Shown in pieces: positions 1 through 11,096 of a stretch of 64,000 nucleotides of DNA. The translations under genes were made by a program, and so were the position numbers. A model generated the notes under the pieces. The model made no database searches and was not told the origin of the DNA. It was given only the letters and a program-made list of their open reading frames with translations. This DNA comes from Owenia fusiformis (taxonomy: Eukaryota; Annelida; Polychaeta; Sabellida; Oweniidae): contig CAIIXF020000008.1 in NCBI GenBank assembly GCA_903813345.2, positions 2,737,341 to 2,801,340 on the forward strand, written 5' to 3'. The stretch's first letter is position 1; the number at the start of each line of letters is the position of its first letter.

Positions 1-3000
1 GAAAATATGATTCTGTTGTTCATATTTCTTTCAAAAAAGATTCAACAGCTCTGTAAAATTATCTCTCACGGACATAAATTGATCGTATACAGGTAATGAG
101 CCCTAGAATGGTGAATGACACTTTAAAAAAACACACGTTCGTATATTGTGCAGCACGAATTGCAAGGCATGCATTTTTGAAAAGTTAAAAATTTCCACGA
201 TGTCGAAAGAAAGGAGTTATAGGAAGGAATGGGAGAAGGAGTTCGATTGGTTAAGCATGGAAGATGGTTCAATGAAATGCAATCTTTGTATTAAATTCCA
301 TAAACAAAATACTTATACCAAAGGTTGCAAAGAGTTTCAAAAAAGTTCTCTCAAAAGACACGAATCTGGGGTCCAACACAAAGATAGCGTCAAGTTGGCT
401 AAGATGAGACAAGGAATGAATAGATCGATGTCAGCTGCTGTTGAGCGATCGTACGACAACCTGATACCTCAACTTGCCACGGTGTATTACTTGGCAAAGA
501 ACAGTCTTCCAATAAACATGTTTCTCAGAACCATTGAGCTTCAACAATTTAATGGAGCTAGTATTGGGTCAGTGTATCAACACCACCAGTCCCATAATGA
601 AATGTTACAATGCATTTCCGAAGCGATGGAAGAGGTTCTCTGTTCTCTGGTACAAGAAAGCAAATTCATTGGCCTATTGGTTGATGAATCCATAGACATA
701 GCAATATTTAAGAAACTAATAATATATGTCCAGTTTGTACATGAGGGAAAGGCCTACATAGAATTCTTAGCGGAACTCACTGTCCCAGATGGGAAAGCGG
801 AAACCATTTTTAACACCATCACAGAATATTCTCAGGGATACAATGGACAGTTACTAGAAAAAACATATGGCCTTGGGAGTGATGGCGCTGCTGTAATGAT
901 GGGTGAGATTTAAATCCAGAAGTAGAGAACATGAATGCCTTTTCAAAATATTCCACTCATTTTATTCTACATTGCATTTTAAAACCATCCAGGTGCACTA
1001 TTCCATATATTGTATAAATCATTTTAAAAGCTTGATTTCCAATATTTCCAGGTCATAAATAAATGAGACGCGAATCATGTTAAAAATAAGAGCATTTTTG
1101 AGAGAGTATACAAAATGTTAAATATACAGAAATATTTAAAAACCTAAATACATATATTTATACCTTTCAGGCAAGCATAATGGTGTGGGGAAACGGATGA
1201 AGGACATTGTACCTGAACTGGTCCACACTCACTGTGTTGCACACAAGCTTGCATTGGTTGTGCATCAGGCAGGAGTTCACATCCCCCGTATAAAGACCTT
1301 TGAAGCTGATGCTGTTGCCATTTACCACTATTTCAAGAACTCTGCGACTAGGTACGAGAAGTTGAGGGGAGTTTTTGACCTTCTAGAAGAAGAAGAGGAC
1401 TTCCTCACCCTGAAGCAGGCCTCTGGTGCAAGGTGGCTCACACTCCACCTTAGCGTTGAGGCACTGTACAGAGACTACAGTGCACTAATCTTGGCTCTTG
1501 ATGAGATAGGTATCAATGATCCAGCTGCAATTGGACATTTGAGGAAGATCAAGTCCTTTTGGTTCATAGGCATTCTGTGTCTTCTCAAGGATATCCTCCC
1601 AATGTTTACAAAGCTCTCCAAGGTCTTTCAGAGGGACAGCTTAACATTTGATGTAAGTATCACACATGATTTCCAGAAATCATAAGTGACAAACCATACA
1701 CTAGTTGTATCATATCAAAAATGTTCAATGTTCCTGTACTGTTGCATTCTATGTATAAATATTGAATGGTCAAAACTTAATATAAATCCAAAGTGTTAGT
1801 GATTCAAAATCACCAGAATTTATTTATTTATTATGTGAACACCTGAAAATATGTAAAAAATGTGAGAAATAAATATAATTAATTATTTATTTATTTAGGT
1901 TGTCATAGAACAGATTAGAGCAACGAAGGGGGCTCTTAGAGAGATGCGTGCAATTCCAGCTCTCCTTCCTACAGTAAACCAGTTTCTAGAGAACATAAGA
2001 CAGGAAGGTGCTTTCAGAGAAGTATCAGTCGAGCCATCAGATGACACACTTGCTGACTTTGATAGACTGAGAGGTGGGTCGTTTATTCAAAGAATAAGCA
2101 CTGTATTATTTTAAGTATCATTTTAAGACTCATTCGAAAACATGGCTAACATTTTACAAAATATATTTTCTTTCATATTCTAAATTTGAATTACATTTTC
2201 ATATAGCAACACTCCATACTCAGTAATCACTCAATAAACATACCAGGAAAATGTGCATTAACATGATTAAAGGGGCAACGAACAAGCACTAGAAAAAAGT
2301 TTTAAACATGTCATCACCAATTTGCTAAATATGCCATTTGTTACAGAAACCTACTGCCAAACACCATCCACTTTTTGTTGAAGATGACATGTCACCACTT
2401 GAAATTGTAATTTTTTTCAGTGACTTTTCTTCATGACCTTGAAGAAAATCTTACCGAGAGGTTCCCCACTGAAGCACTTGATGCAATATCAGCACTCAAC
2501 CAGCTCCTCAACCCAAAGGCATACAGACCAGATCCTGAATATGGCCTAGATGCTCTCAAGTATTTGATGGAAATATACGCCAACTTAATTGATGCTGAGA
2601 GACTACAGTCTGACTTCGCCATGTACAGACAACTTCTTGTGATCAAGGCACAGGCTGGATTTACGTTTGTTGATTGGTGCCAGGCTTTGATAACCAAAGA
2701 GGACTACTCAGTCACATTTCCAGGGTACTCAACCCTCGCCCAATTAGCCCTCGTTATACCATTAAACACAGCCTGCTGTGAACGGGGGTTTAGTGCCCAG
2801 AACCGTATCAAAACCAAATCCAGAGCTAAACTGGGTTGGAAGTCCCTTGAAGCATTGTTGAGAGTGGCTGTAAATGGGCCATCAGTCAATGAATATGACT
2901 TCAAAAGAGCAGCTGCAATCTTCAAACAGAAGAGAGATAGGAGGTTATAGATCTCATATTTGAAAATTTGTGGTTATAGATCTCATCTGTTTGAAAATAG

Positions 3001-3501
3001 CAACTGCTTTATTATGTCATCACTTTTTGACATATTGTTAAAATCCAACAAAAAGTTGTCTACTTATGCAGCTTATTGTCAGTCAGTAATTTTAAAAAGT
3101 GTAGACTCAAAAGTATAAACTTATTGTATCATTTTTAAAGGTCGATTATAGATGCCACACGATGATGAGAGAGACTTTGGAAGTTGTAGAAGTTGTAGTA
3201 AGTTTGCAAGTGAAAATACATACACAAGATAAAAAATATCTATGTTTATTTTGTTCTGACAGTATATATTTTATCCCCCTCCCTTCCTATGATTTTATAC
3301 TCGCAATTTTTTCAAAATATATTGGGGGACTCGGATGTATATACGTTAAAGATTTTTTTTATCAAAAGGACTCCAAAAATGTTTCATTTTAAGAATGACT
3401 TGCTTCAAATATTGGGACTCAAAAAAAAATTTGGGGACTCAAATTTAAAAAAGGTTCGAGTCCCAGGGACTCGAAAAAAATTTGGTCTAGCGCTATCACT
3501 G
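1..3501 (+). mobile_element. hAT DNA transposon, right end visible, left end not found
   Basis: The transposase gene is followed by a 3' region rich in GGGACTC/GAGTCCC blocks (3350-3475). It ends at 3501 with a terminus that reads CAGTGATAGCGCTAGACC on the reverse strand, a typical hAT terminus. A related terminus lies at 9349-9440 in the opposite orientation. No convincing partner terminus or 8-bp duplication was found upstream, so the left end is probably before base 1. A weak candidate, CAGGTAATGAGCCCTAGA at 90-107, matches poorly. Confidence 0.55.
200..2950 (+). CDS. hAT-superfamily transposase, ZNF862-like, four exons, apparently intact
   Basis: Exons 200-902, 1171-1652, 1899-2073 and 2421-2950 join through GT-AG introns of 268, 246 and 347 bp. 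Phase is kept at every junction, giving 629 residues without a stop. Domains in order: a zinc finger (C27, C30, H54, H60); the hAT RNase-H-like core with LVDES (D162), SDGAAVM (D228), CVAH (256-259) and ARW (321-323); and a C-terminal hAT dimerisation region with CCERGFS (E574). D162, D228 and E574 are the positions I would assign to the DDE triad by family analogy. The start at 200 (MSKERSYRKEW) fits the usual start of this family; an in-frame ATG at 146 would add 18 residues. The family cuts and pastes hAT DNA, and several relatives are domesticated host genes. A recognisable hAT terminus at 3501 argues that this copy is still an element. Splicing is inferred from sequence only. Confidence 0.85.
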
Positions 3502-5702
3502 CCGATGCACAGAAGTTCATTTGATAATTGACAGAGCCATACATTTAGTTTAACTCCAGTTCAATCATACAACAAAGTATAACATTTACAAAGTCTACAA
3601 AAATATCTGATTCCATTGAAAATACAAGCAATTTAAATAACTAGTACTTCATTTCCACTTTTTAGAGTACAATAACATTTTTCAACTTGATTTGTAATCT
3701 GTAAAAGACAGGGCCATGTGACATATTGGAAGTTATTTAAGACAGTTATATTTGATGTTTTGTCAAATGATCGCCGAAACATTACATAAAATTTTTCACT
3801 AGATAGAATGACATAGGAATATGCACTAGCCAGTACTCTATTTGTTGCCCCTAATGTTATCTGATTTGAGGTTAGTGATAAAACTCTTGTGTCAAGGTTA
3901 TGCTAGTCAAAAGCTTAAGACATCTAGGCTTTGCTGAAAAATACAAGTCATTGATTTTGTAGTTTCAGTTTTTTCATTTGATAGACTCAGAAATTGTTTA
4001 TGATTGGCACCAAACATTTTTTTCACCTGGCACCTTTGTAGCCAGTTGTCTCCCAGCTTTCCAATTAATGGTTGAGGAATATGTATCAACACCAGCATAA
4101 TTTTGTCCTGATGACCATTGTGAAATTTTGTGTTTATGGATAATGAAGTCGGCTTTGTGGATGAATGTTAACGCTTTAATATGGTAATAGACTTGATTTT
4201 GTCTGTCCCACATCATTTGAGACTGATGGAGGCTTGTATGAATAGTAGTATCTACAACGATTTTATGATGTTATAATGAGTATTGGTTTATCAATATATA
4301 CCACTAAGTTTATAAAACATATATCCTTTCATGATTTAATAAGGTGGTCTCTGTCACTATTTTATAAACATTAGCAAAAATCTACATATCTGAGCAGGTC
4401 TGTTTGAATCACATCAAATACAAAATATTTTTGTAATTAGATGGCTCCAAGATCAAAATGTTGAATGTCTAGGAGTTGACTCAATGTTACATATGTTCCA
4501 TCTATTCTTGATTATGTGTGTAAACTATATCATTGGACAATCTATATATTCATACTGCAATGGAGAATAATAGTAAAAAACAAGTGAACACTTTTTAAAA
4601 TGTAATATTTTCTATGCATTTTCTCATATAAAGTAAGAAGAAAATGTTGCGTGATAGAGATGTTTCATTGTTGTGGATTGATGTGTTGTTGCTTAAGTTC
4701 AAAATTTGGTCGTTTTTCATCAAGTGCTTATACCTGAAAGACATTTGAGTTAGTAATAACGCATTAATATCGATCATGCAACCCCAAGCTATTTTATAAA
4801 TGTTTAAGTACTATTGTCTAAGTTGAAACTTGAACAGCATGAAAGGAAACAAGGAGAAAGGTCCATTGAAGTTATTATCAAACTTGGAGCTGGTAGTCTT
4901 CTTTTCGAAAGTATGTTTGGATTTTGATATTTATTCCACGAACTTAATCTTTTTCCTAATATGGTCTAGCCTTCTAAGTACAAACTTGATATGATATACT
5001 CTAAAGTACCATTAAAACTATCCTTTGATCACAGATTAGCTTTAAATGAATAATTAAGAATTTTCAGATGAAACTGCCTCAACAGTATTTAGAACTGCTT
5101 CCAGCACCATCATTTATGTCCGTCTCAATGGTTTGATATTTACAAACTCATGTTGAGCCTTGCAGTAAAATGAGTTCACTTAAAGTTCATGAAACTCTAG
5201 TGCTGTTTATGATATAATATTGAAGCAAATCAGTACAAATTTAATAATAGCCTTTCATCTGCAAATAAATTGATACTTATTGCAACAGATTGAGCATCCT
5301 TTGAGTGATGTATGAGTCTATAAAAACATATTAAGTTGCCATAAAAGTACATAATGACTAAATATTATCACTTTACGTGATATAGTATTGAGATAAAACG
5401 TTTATTTGTGAAAGTTGAAATTGTTATAGCCTTGACTTTAACCCGAATATTCAGAATTTACATGATAATATGTAATATGATATGATCATTCACTACAGCA
5501 CTCACTATAAATACAATGGTGCAGTTCTTCATCAAGCAGACAACACCCTTGTTGTTTGATCAATTGAACATTCAAAAAGCTACTTTTCCAACATTTTTCA
5601 CGATTTGTCAAATGATCATCAAGCCTTGCTTCAGCTTAGCACAATAAAAGTATAGATCATTTTTTAAGTAACTCTCAAAATTGAAAATTTTGTAGATGTA
5701 TA
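3502..5702. other. AT-rich DNA, no feature seen
   Basis: I see no coding region, tandem repeat or transposon terminus here. Short open frames on both strands look like chance: low complexity, no domain signal. Confidence 0.5.
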
Positions 5703-5966
5703 TATAAGCACAAATGTCAAAGGGAAGGGTGACTAAAACCTTTAAAGAAACCCAGCAAGAAAAGCAAACTGTAAGTGTAAATCTGTCATAAGAAAAGTAG
5801 ACCCTATATATCCCGAAACCATTATCTAACGTGAAAAGAAACAACGTCTAACATCCCCCTCCCCCCTCCAATTGAGAACCAATATCACAATCCAGGACCA
5901 GAACACAAAGGGACATTTCATTCATACTGAAGTCATTACAATACATGTTGAAGAAAAATTAAAGAG
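5703..5966 (-). repeat. Dispersed repeat R1, copy 1
   Basis: About 260 bp, clearly the same sequence as 9716-9985. Shared blocks include AACGTGAAAAGAAACAA and CATTTCATTCATACTGAAG near the right side. Partial copies in the opposite orientation lie at 61843-61945 and 62588-62766. No coding capacity or terminal repeat was recognised, so the class is unknown. Confidence 0.7.
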
Positions 5967-6493
5967 AACCATTTTGTCCTCCAAACTGTGCGCATTCTCA
6001 TAGGATGAGGCCATCATTTCTACTGAAATGTTCAATTACATTTTGAATCTTCATATAAATAATGTAATTCCAAATGATATACATGTATACTAGTTGGTGT
6101 AGTGTTGTTGCCTTTTACCTGAGTGAGAAACCCCAAAAAGTCCTTCATTTAAGTTTAAAAGTCAGTTGAGCTCATGGAATAATTTGGTACTGTTGGATAG
6201 CTATGATACTGGTCAATAATATATGATATGCAATAAGTTATAGAATTGGGTTGTTGTCATGTAATCTGGCATTGAAAAATAGGTGTCCTAAACAATAGGG
6301 AAATAAATAGAGTGATGTGTATTTCAGCTCGTGGTAATTTTATTAACAGCAAATTGCATGGAAATTGACTAATTTTGATCTTGAACATAGATGACTAAAT
6401 ACTTCTGTATCAAAGTTAACAAGTGTCAATGTGACATCACAATAGTGGAATTTAAATGAAAATTGTTTTTTCTTAATCTTAACTGTATTTAGT
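5967..6493. other. AT-rich DNA, no feature seen
   Basis: Nothing recognised between repeat R1 and the 57-bp tandem repeat. Confidence 0.45.
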
Positions 6494-6664
6494 GAAACTT
6501 ATAGCTTTTATAATTACAATCTTATCGGAAAATTCATATTTGTTATAGATGAAACGTATAGCTTTCAAAATTATAATCTTATCGGAAAATTCATATTCGT
6601 TATAGATGAAACGTAAAGCTTTCATAATTACAATCTTATCGGAAAATTCATATTTGTTATAGAT
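6494..6664. repeat. 57-bp tandem repeat, three units
   Basis: Units begin at 6494, 6551 and 6608, each starting GAAAC and ending near GTTATAGAT. They differ by a few substitutions. The unit length is a multiple of three but no frame looks coding. Confidence 0.9.
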
Positions 6665-7544
6665 GTCATATCAGGAGGATCATGTGTTACTTGCTATTGT
6701 ATTATAGAAAGGTTAGGATAACAATGTGTTTAACAAACTACATTGGCAAACTAAAAATGTATATCAAATTCCAACCTCATAAAACCAAATGCCTATATGG
6801 CACAACCTCACTCTCATGATGTAACAGAAACATAATGAGTCCCCCTTACTTTACAGATGAGGCTCTGACAGTGCAACTGTAAATAAAGCAGTTCAACAAA
6901 TAAGGGCTTTTCTCATGCTCATTATACAACTTCCGTGTTGGGTGTAAAAGTTACATGGCAAATATTTGTCTTTGATTTATTTACAAAATTGTATATATTT
7001 GTCACGTATAAACCTTCAGATTTGATATCTAAAAGAGGATATAGATATATCACTCTGTCACGCATCATCAGGAACTTACCACTGCCTGTAATTACTGACA
7101 GAAATTAATTGTAAATGACAAGAAAAGGAAACAGGCAATTTTCTGAGCCATTTTCCTAATAGGGTGAACTATTATCCTGATAGAATTATGGCTGCTGAAC
7201 TTTCTTATGAGAAGACTCAGGGATTGTGTCACAGTTAACATAACTGAATATTATTTGTGATTGTTAGTGTTTTGATTTAACTACTGAACTTAAATGTAGC
7301 AATATCAACAGTTTATACTGTTAATCGCAATTATTTCTTCTTGACTACTGATGAAATTCAAATGATATTAGTTTTGCACTGTGCATCAAGTGTTGTGGTA
7401 CTATTAGATAATGATGTGTGGATATTAAGCTGTAGAAACTATGGGTAGCAGTTGTGTAAACAATAGGTCACCGGCCTTTCAAACTATTTCATTTTGGGCA
7501 AATGTTATTTTCCATTTATGTTTCTGAACAGTTTGGAGGATGGT
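6665..7544. other. AT-rich DNA, no feature seen
   Basis: No gene, tandem repeat or transposon end recognised. Confidence 0.45.
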
Positions 7545-7625
7545 GTGCTTTTTTATGGCACCACCCCATGTGCTGACATATTGTTATGGTCTCAAACGTT
7601 TTTGTGGTGATTGTGTTTGGCATTT
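7545..7625 (+). mobile_element. Orphan 5' end of a Helitron-like element (CCCCACC type)
   Basis: The block TTTTATGGCACCACC followed by GCTGACATATTGTTATGG is a diverged copy of the 5' end at 51704 (TATGTCCCCACC, then GGCCATATTGTCGTCC). No tandem core or 3' end follows. Similar orphan ends lie near 38935 and 47897. Confidence 0.4.
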
Positions 7626-8611
7626 GCGTTCAGTGTCTGTAACAAATGGGATATGTTGACATTTTGCTCTTGTTAGATATTTTGAGTTTGTTTCCCAACT
7701 AACACTTACAATTTACACTTTTTGATACTGTCACTTCTACTTTTAACACTTGAGTTTACATATATTTATACCTCATTGGTAAAAATAACAGATTAAAACT
7801 ACTATTTACTACAATGACCTGGCATTGCCATTCTCTTGATTTTTAAGTTGTTTTGACATAAAAATCACATTTTCAGTTGAGATATCAAGCGCTTAGCTAA
7901 ACTCAGGCTGCATTTGTTGTGCAACTATCAGCTATCTGCTTCTTGGGTTGATTGCATTTTGATGGCAAACTTTTGATGGTGAATGCAGGCTAAGTTGACT
8001 AAATGAGGACAGGTGTTGCAGATCCTCTGTCCTTAAATTTCTAGTAAAGGTATATGTTTTGTATGAATGTGTTCATATTTTGTATTGATTATTATGCTTT
8101 GTTAAATCTTATACTCATGATTTAATGGTGTATATATATAAATTGGACAAAACAACAAAATTCTTTAAATAAATATGTTATTCTAGCACTGTTTTTATTT
8201 CAATATCAACCACAAGAGAGAAATTCAATTACATACTCAGATCAGAATGAAAACCAGATACCTAGTAAATCACATACAACTATATTTCTTGCTATTACAC
8301 AAAAGCTGTCTGCAATCACTACAACGTATCCCTGGAGAGACAGGTAATTGGCAACACAAGTTAAACAATAGCCAGCAAAATTGTTCCTTTCAAATGTCTA
8401 AGCCAATATAGAATACTTCAGGGCATCCATGTTGAGATTTCTATTAATCCTATCTATGGATTTGTCGTATTCAATAATAGTGATAATACGTCTTGTCATG
8501 ACAATATCCTGTTTTGTGACCATATGTGGGATGTTATCAGATAGGTTTTAACAGGATTCTTTGAAAGCTAGTTTTATCAACATTGATGAAACAATTGGTT
8601 ATTTTGAACTA
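7626..8611. other. AT-rich DNA, no feature seen
   Basis: Nothing recognised; intergenic or intronic background. Confidence 0.4.
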
Positions 8612-9305
8612 TAAAAGACCACGTGCAGAATGGCAAGTGATTTTAGACAGTCATATCTTTCACCATGAGTACTCTCTGGGCAACATGTTTTCTTTCAAGT
8701 GAAGAACCCATGATGATAAAAATGTAAATTAAACAATTCGAAAAATTATGAATAGGGACCCCATGTCAAAATTTTTTCAAAATATTGAACCTATTTACTC
8801 AAAAGAGGATCTTCTTTTTTCTGATTTTTATTGCATGAAAACATTAATCAACAAGGGGTCTAAGACATGTTCAAAAATAGAATGGTTTTGAAAGTCTAGT
8901 TTTGAAGATATCAATTTTCAATGACCAAAATTATGCTGAAAACAATGGATAGCACAAGTTTTTTCTATGGGAAAATAACATCGGATATGTTTACTTTAAC
9001 TCATTTCAATACCCATCCCCTTTTCAGAAATTGTTAATATAGTGTAAAGGAGACTTTCGATATGTTTAAATTGAGAAAAACAAGATCCTATTTTTAGAAA
9101 ATAAGCCTAACATTTTTCAAAATGTGCCAAGGTGGGGCCCTAATCCATAATTTTTCAGAGAGTTGGATTGATATTTTACTTTTTCGGGAACTTCACTTGA
9201 AAGAAAACATATTGTTTGTATAAAAATCACTGTATTCATGGTCAGAAAGTACTCATGGTGATATGACTATCTAAAATCACTTGCCATACTGCATGTGATC
9301 TTTTA
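8612..9305. mobile_element. Near-palindromic foldback element, arms about 330 bp
   Basis: The left arm begins TAAAAGACCACGTGCAGAA and the right end is its imperfect reverse complement. Shared arm blocks include GGCAAGTGATTTTAGA and TTTCTTTCAAGTGAAG. Pairing runs with indels almost to the centre near 8950, so most of the element is stem. No transposase was seen. A degenerate relative of the arm lies at 13007-13250 (TGAGTTTAGACAGTTAGA, then CCATGAGTA). Confidence 0.75.
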
Positions 9306-9348
9306 ACGATTGTAATTGTCATAATAATAATATAAGCAAATATCAGTA

Positions 9349-9440
9349 CAAGGGCTCGACCAACTTTTTGGAGTCCCTGGGATGCAATGCAAACCTTTTT
9401 AAAATTGGAGTCCCAATTTTTGACGCAAGTCATTCTGGAT
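9349..9440 (+). mobile_element. hAT terminal fragment related to the 3501 terminus
   Basis: CAAGGGCTCGACC at 9349, followed by GGAGTCCCTGGGA and GCAAGTCATTCT, matches the reverse complement of about 3390-3501 block by block. No opposite terminus was found, so it is a fragment or the end of a very diverged non-autonomous copy. Confidence 0.6.
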
Positions 9441-9715
9441 TGTAAGTCGCTGAAACATTGGTCAGTGGTTTATGTGCTGGGAATTGATGCTCAGGTGTTC
9501 ACCAGGCGCAGGTGTACACTCAGAGGTTTCATCCGCAGCATGTAACAGGCGATTTTCATCAGTTGTGTACAAAAATAGCCTGTTTTTTAGGGACTTTTCA
9601 ACTTTTCCATTATAAATTCATGATTTCTATTAGTTTTGCCTGTTGTCATTGTTTAGCCTGTTGTCAGAAATTCTAGTGAAACCCCTGTATACTAGAAACA
9701 GGTGTTCACAAGAGA

Positions 9716-9985
9716 AATATATAAGCACTAGTGCCAAAGGGAAAGCACCAAAAGTTATAATGGAATTTAACAAGAAAAAGCAAACTCTAAGTGCATACCA
9801 GTCAAGAAAAACAAACCCCATATAGCCCAAAACCATGATCTAACGTGAACGTGAAAAGAAACAATGTCTAATACCCCCTTTCCCCCCACCATTCAAGAAT
9901 CAATATCACAATCCAAGACAAGAAGACCAAGGGACATTTCATTCATACTGAAGTCATTACAATACATGTTGAAGAAAAAATTAGA
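9716..9985 (-). repeat. Dispersed repeat R1, copy 2
   Basis: Same family as 5703-5966. The right 100 bp (CAATATCACAATCCAAGAC onward to GTTGAAGAAAAAATTA) is almost identical between the two copies, while the left part is more diverged. Confidence 0.7.
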
Positions 9986-10240
9986 AATTTATAGCCAATT
10001 GATAGCCAATACTCATAACCTCAAAAATTGTTGTAGATCTTGAAGTCTATAGATATTTCAAGGGGTCAACATCCATTCACAAAAGCCGTCGCCATAATCC
10101 ATAAAACACAATAATTCACAATGGTCATCAGGAGAAAACTATGGCTGGTTTCGATCCCTATTTCTCAACCATTGATGCCATAGCCTGGATCCACCTCAAA
10201 AGGTGCCAAGTGAAAATATTGTGAGTTCATTGCCAATGTC

Positions 10241-10609
10241 TTAAACAATTCCCACATCCTTCAGCATCTCAAGTGGTAAAACTTGAAACTTCGAAATTAA
10301 TGATTTGTATTTTTCAGCAAAGCCCAGAAAGAATTTCTTAAGCTTTATAGAATTATAACCTTGACCTAACCGTTTGATCACTAAAGTATTGTGTCTTGAC
10401 TTAAAATCTAAATATTTAGAGCATGCCCTGCCATATCTAATAAGCTGGGATACATAGACCCCATATGCTGGATTTAATGGAATATTACTGTCTAAATGGG
10501 GAAAATTCACAAGGTGTTCACTTGATTCAGATTTACTGCACTGCAGTAAGTTGATTATTTGCTGAGAATTGGTGTTCACGAGATACAAGTGTTCACTACT
10601 ACTAGACAC
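10241..10609 (-). pseudogene. LINE reverse-transcriptase ORF, C-terminal fragment
   Basis: A 122-residue open frame carries the conserved tail of a non-LTR reverse transcriptase: a FPHLDSNIPLNP block, GVYVSQLIRYGRAC, then LDFKSRHNTL and a KLKKFFLGFAEKYKSL helix. In full elements this follows the polymerase domain. The polymerase core is missing, so the copy is a 5'-truncated fragment of the kind LINEs commonly leave. Family membership is recalled from similar invertebrate proteins; the clade is not assigned. Confidence 0.7.
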
Positions 10610-10655
10610 AGGTGTTCACTAGAGATTACATGTAGTTCATTAAGACAGGTTTTAC
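10560..10655 (-). mobile_element. Possible pogo-like terminal fragment
   Basis: On the reverse strand it begins TACAGTAAAACCTGTCT and continues through repeated GTGAACACCTG-type blocks, resembling pogo/Tigger-type ends. The segment at 59050-59145 is a relative ending TACAGTAGAACCGG on its reverse strand. No transposase lies between them. Confidence 0.35.
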
Positions 10656-10814
10656 TGTACATTGATGATCTGAGTCCCAAATATATGAATAAAAATACAG
10701 CGAAGCAGGAAAATAGGACAATTCAATTTTTTTTGTTTTTTCAACCTAGGAATTTGAATTAAAAAATGAATGTCCCAGGAAATGCAAATTGTTTAATTTT
10801 CGCATCCCTTTTAA

Positions 10815-11096
10815 CCTTTTCCCGATGTGAATATGAGAGGAAGATGTTTGCCTGTTGATGGATTAGTAAGAGCGGTTTTTAGGGAAAAACCCCAGGACCT
10901 ATGCTTTAAATTTTATCACTAAAGATACAATTTTTAAAAAGGATTATCACATTTCAACACTTTGTGAAGAAAAATACTGAATAGAACTGGAGATATTGTC
11001 ATTTTATTGATGTATATATATAAAAATAATGGTGCCCATTGTCTTGAAAGGTATTACATAATATGGCTCTATATGGAGCCTATCGTCGTGAAAGGG
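10815..11096. mobile_element. Possible piggyBac-type MITE, 282 bp
   Basis: TTAA at 10811-10814 precedes CCTTTTCCCGATG. The right end reads CCCTTTCACGACGATAGG on the reverse strand, an imperfect inverted match of piggyBac style. The right flank is GTAA rather than TTAA, so the target duplication is imperfect. The segment at 55035-55115 looks like a diverged relative. Confidence 0.35.

Noticed and set aside
90-111. Possible left terminus of the hAT element (CAGGTAATGAGCCCTAGA)
   Set aside because: Only a loose match to the right terminus, and the 8-bp flanks do not agree.
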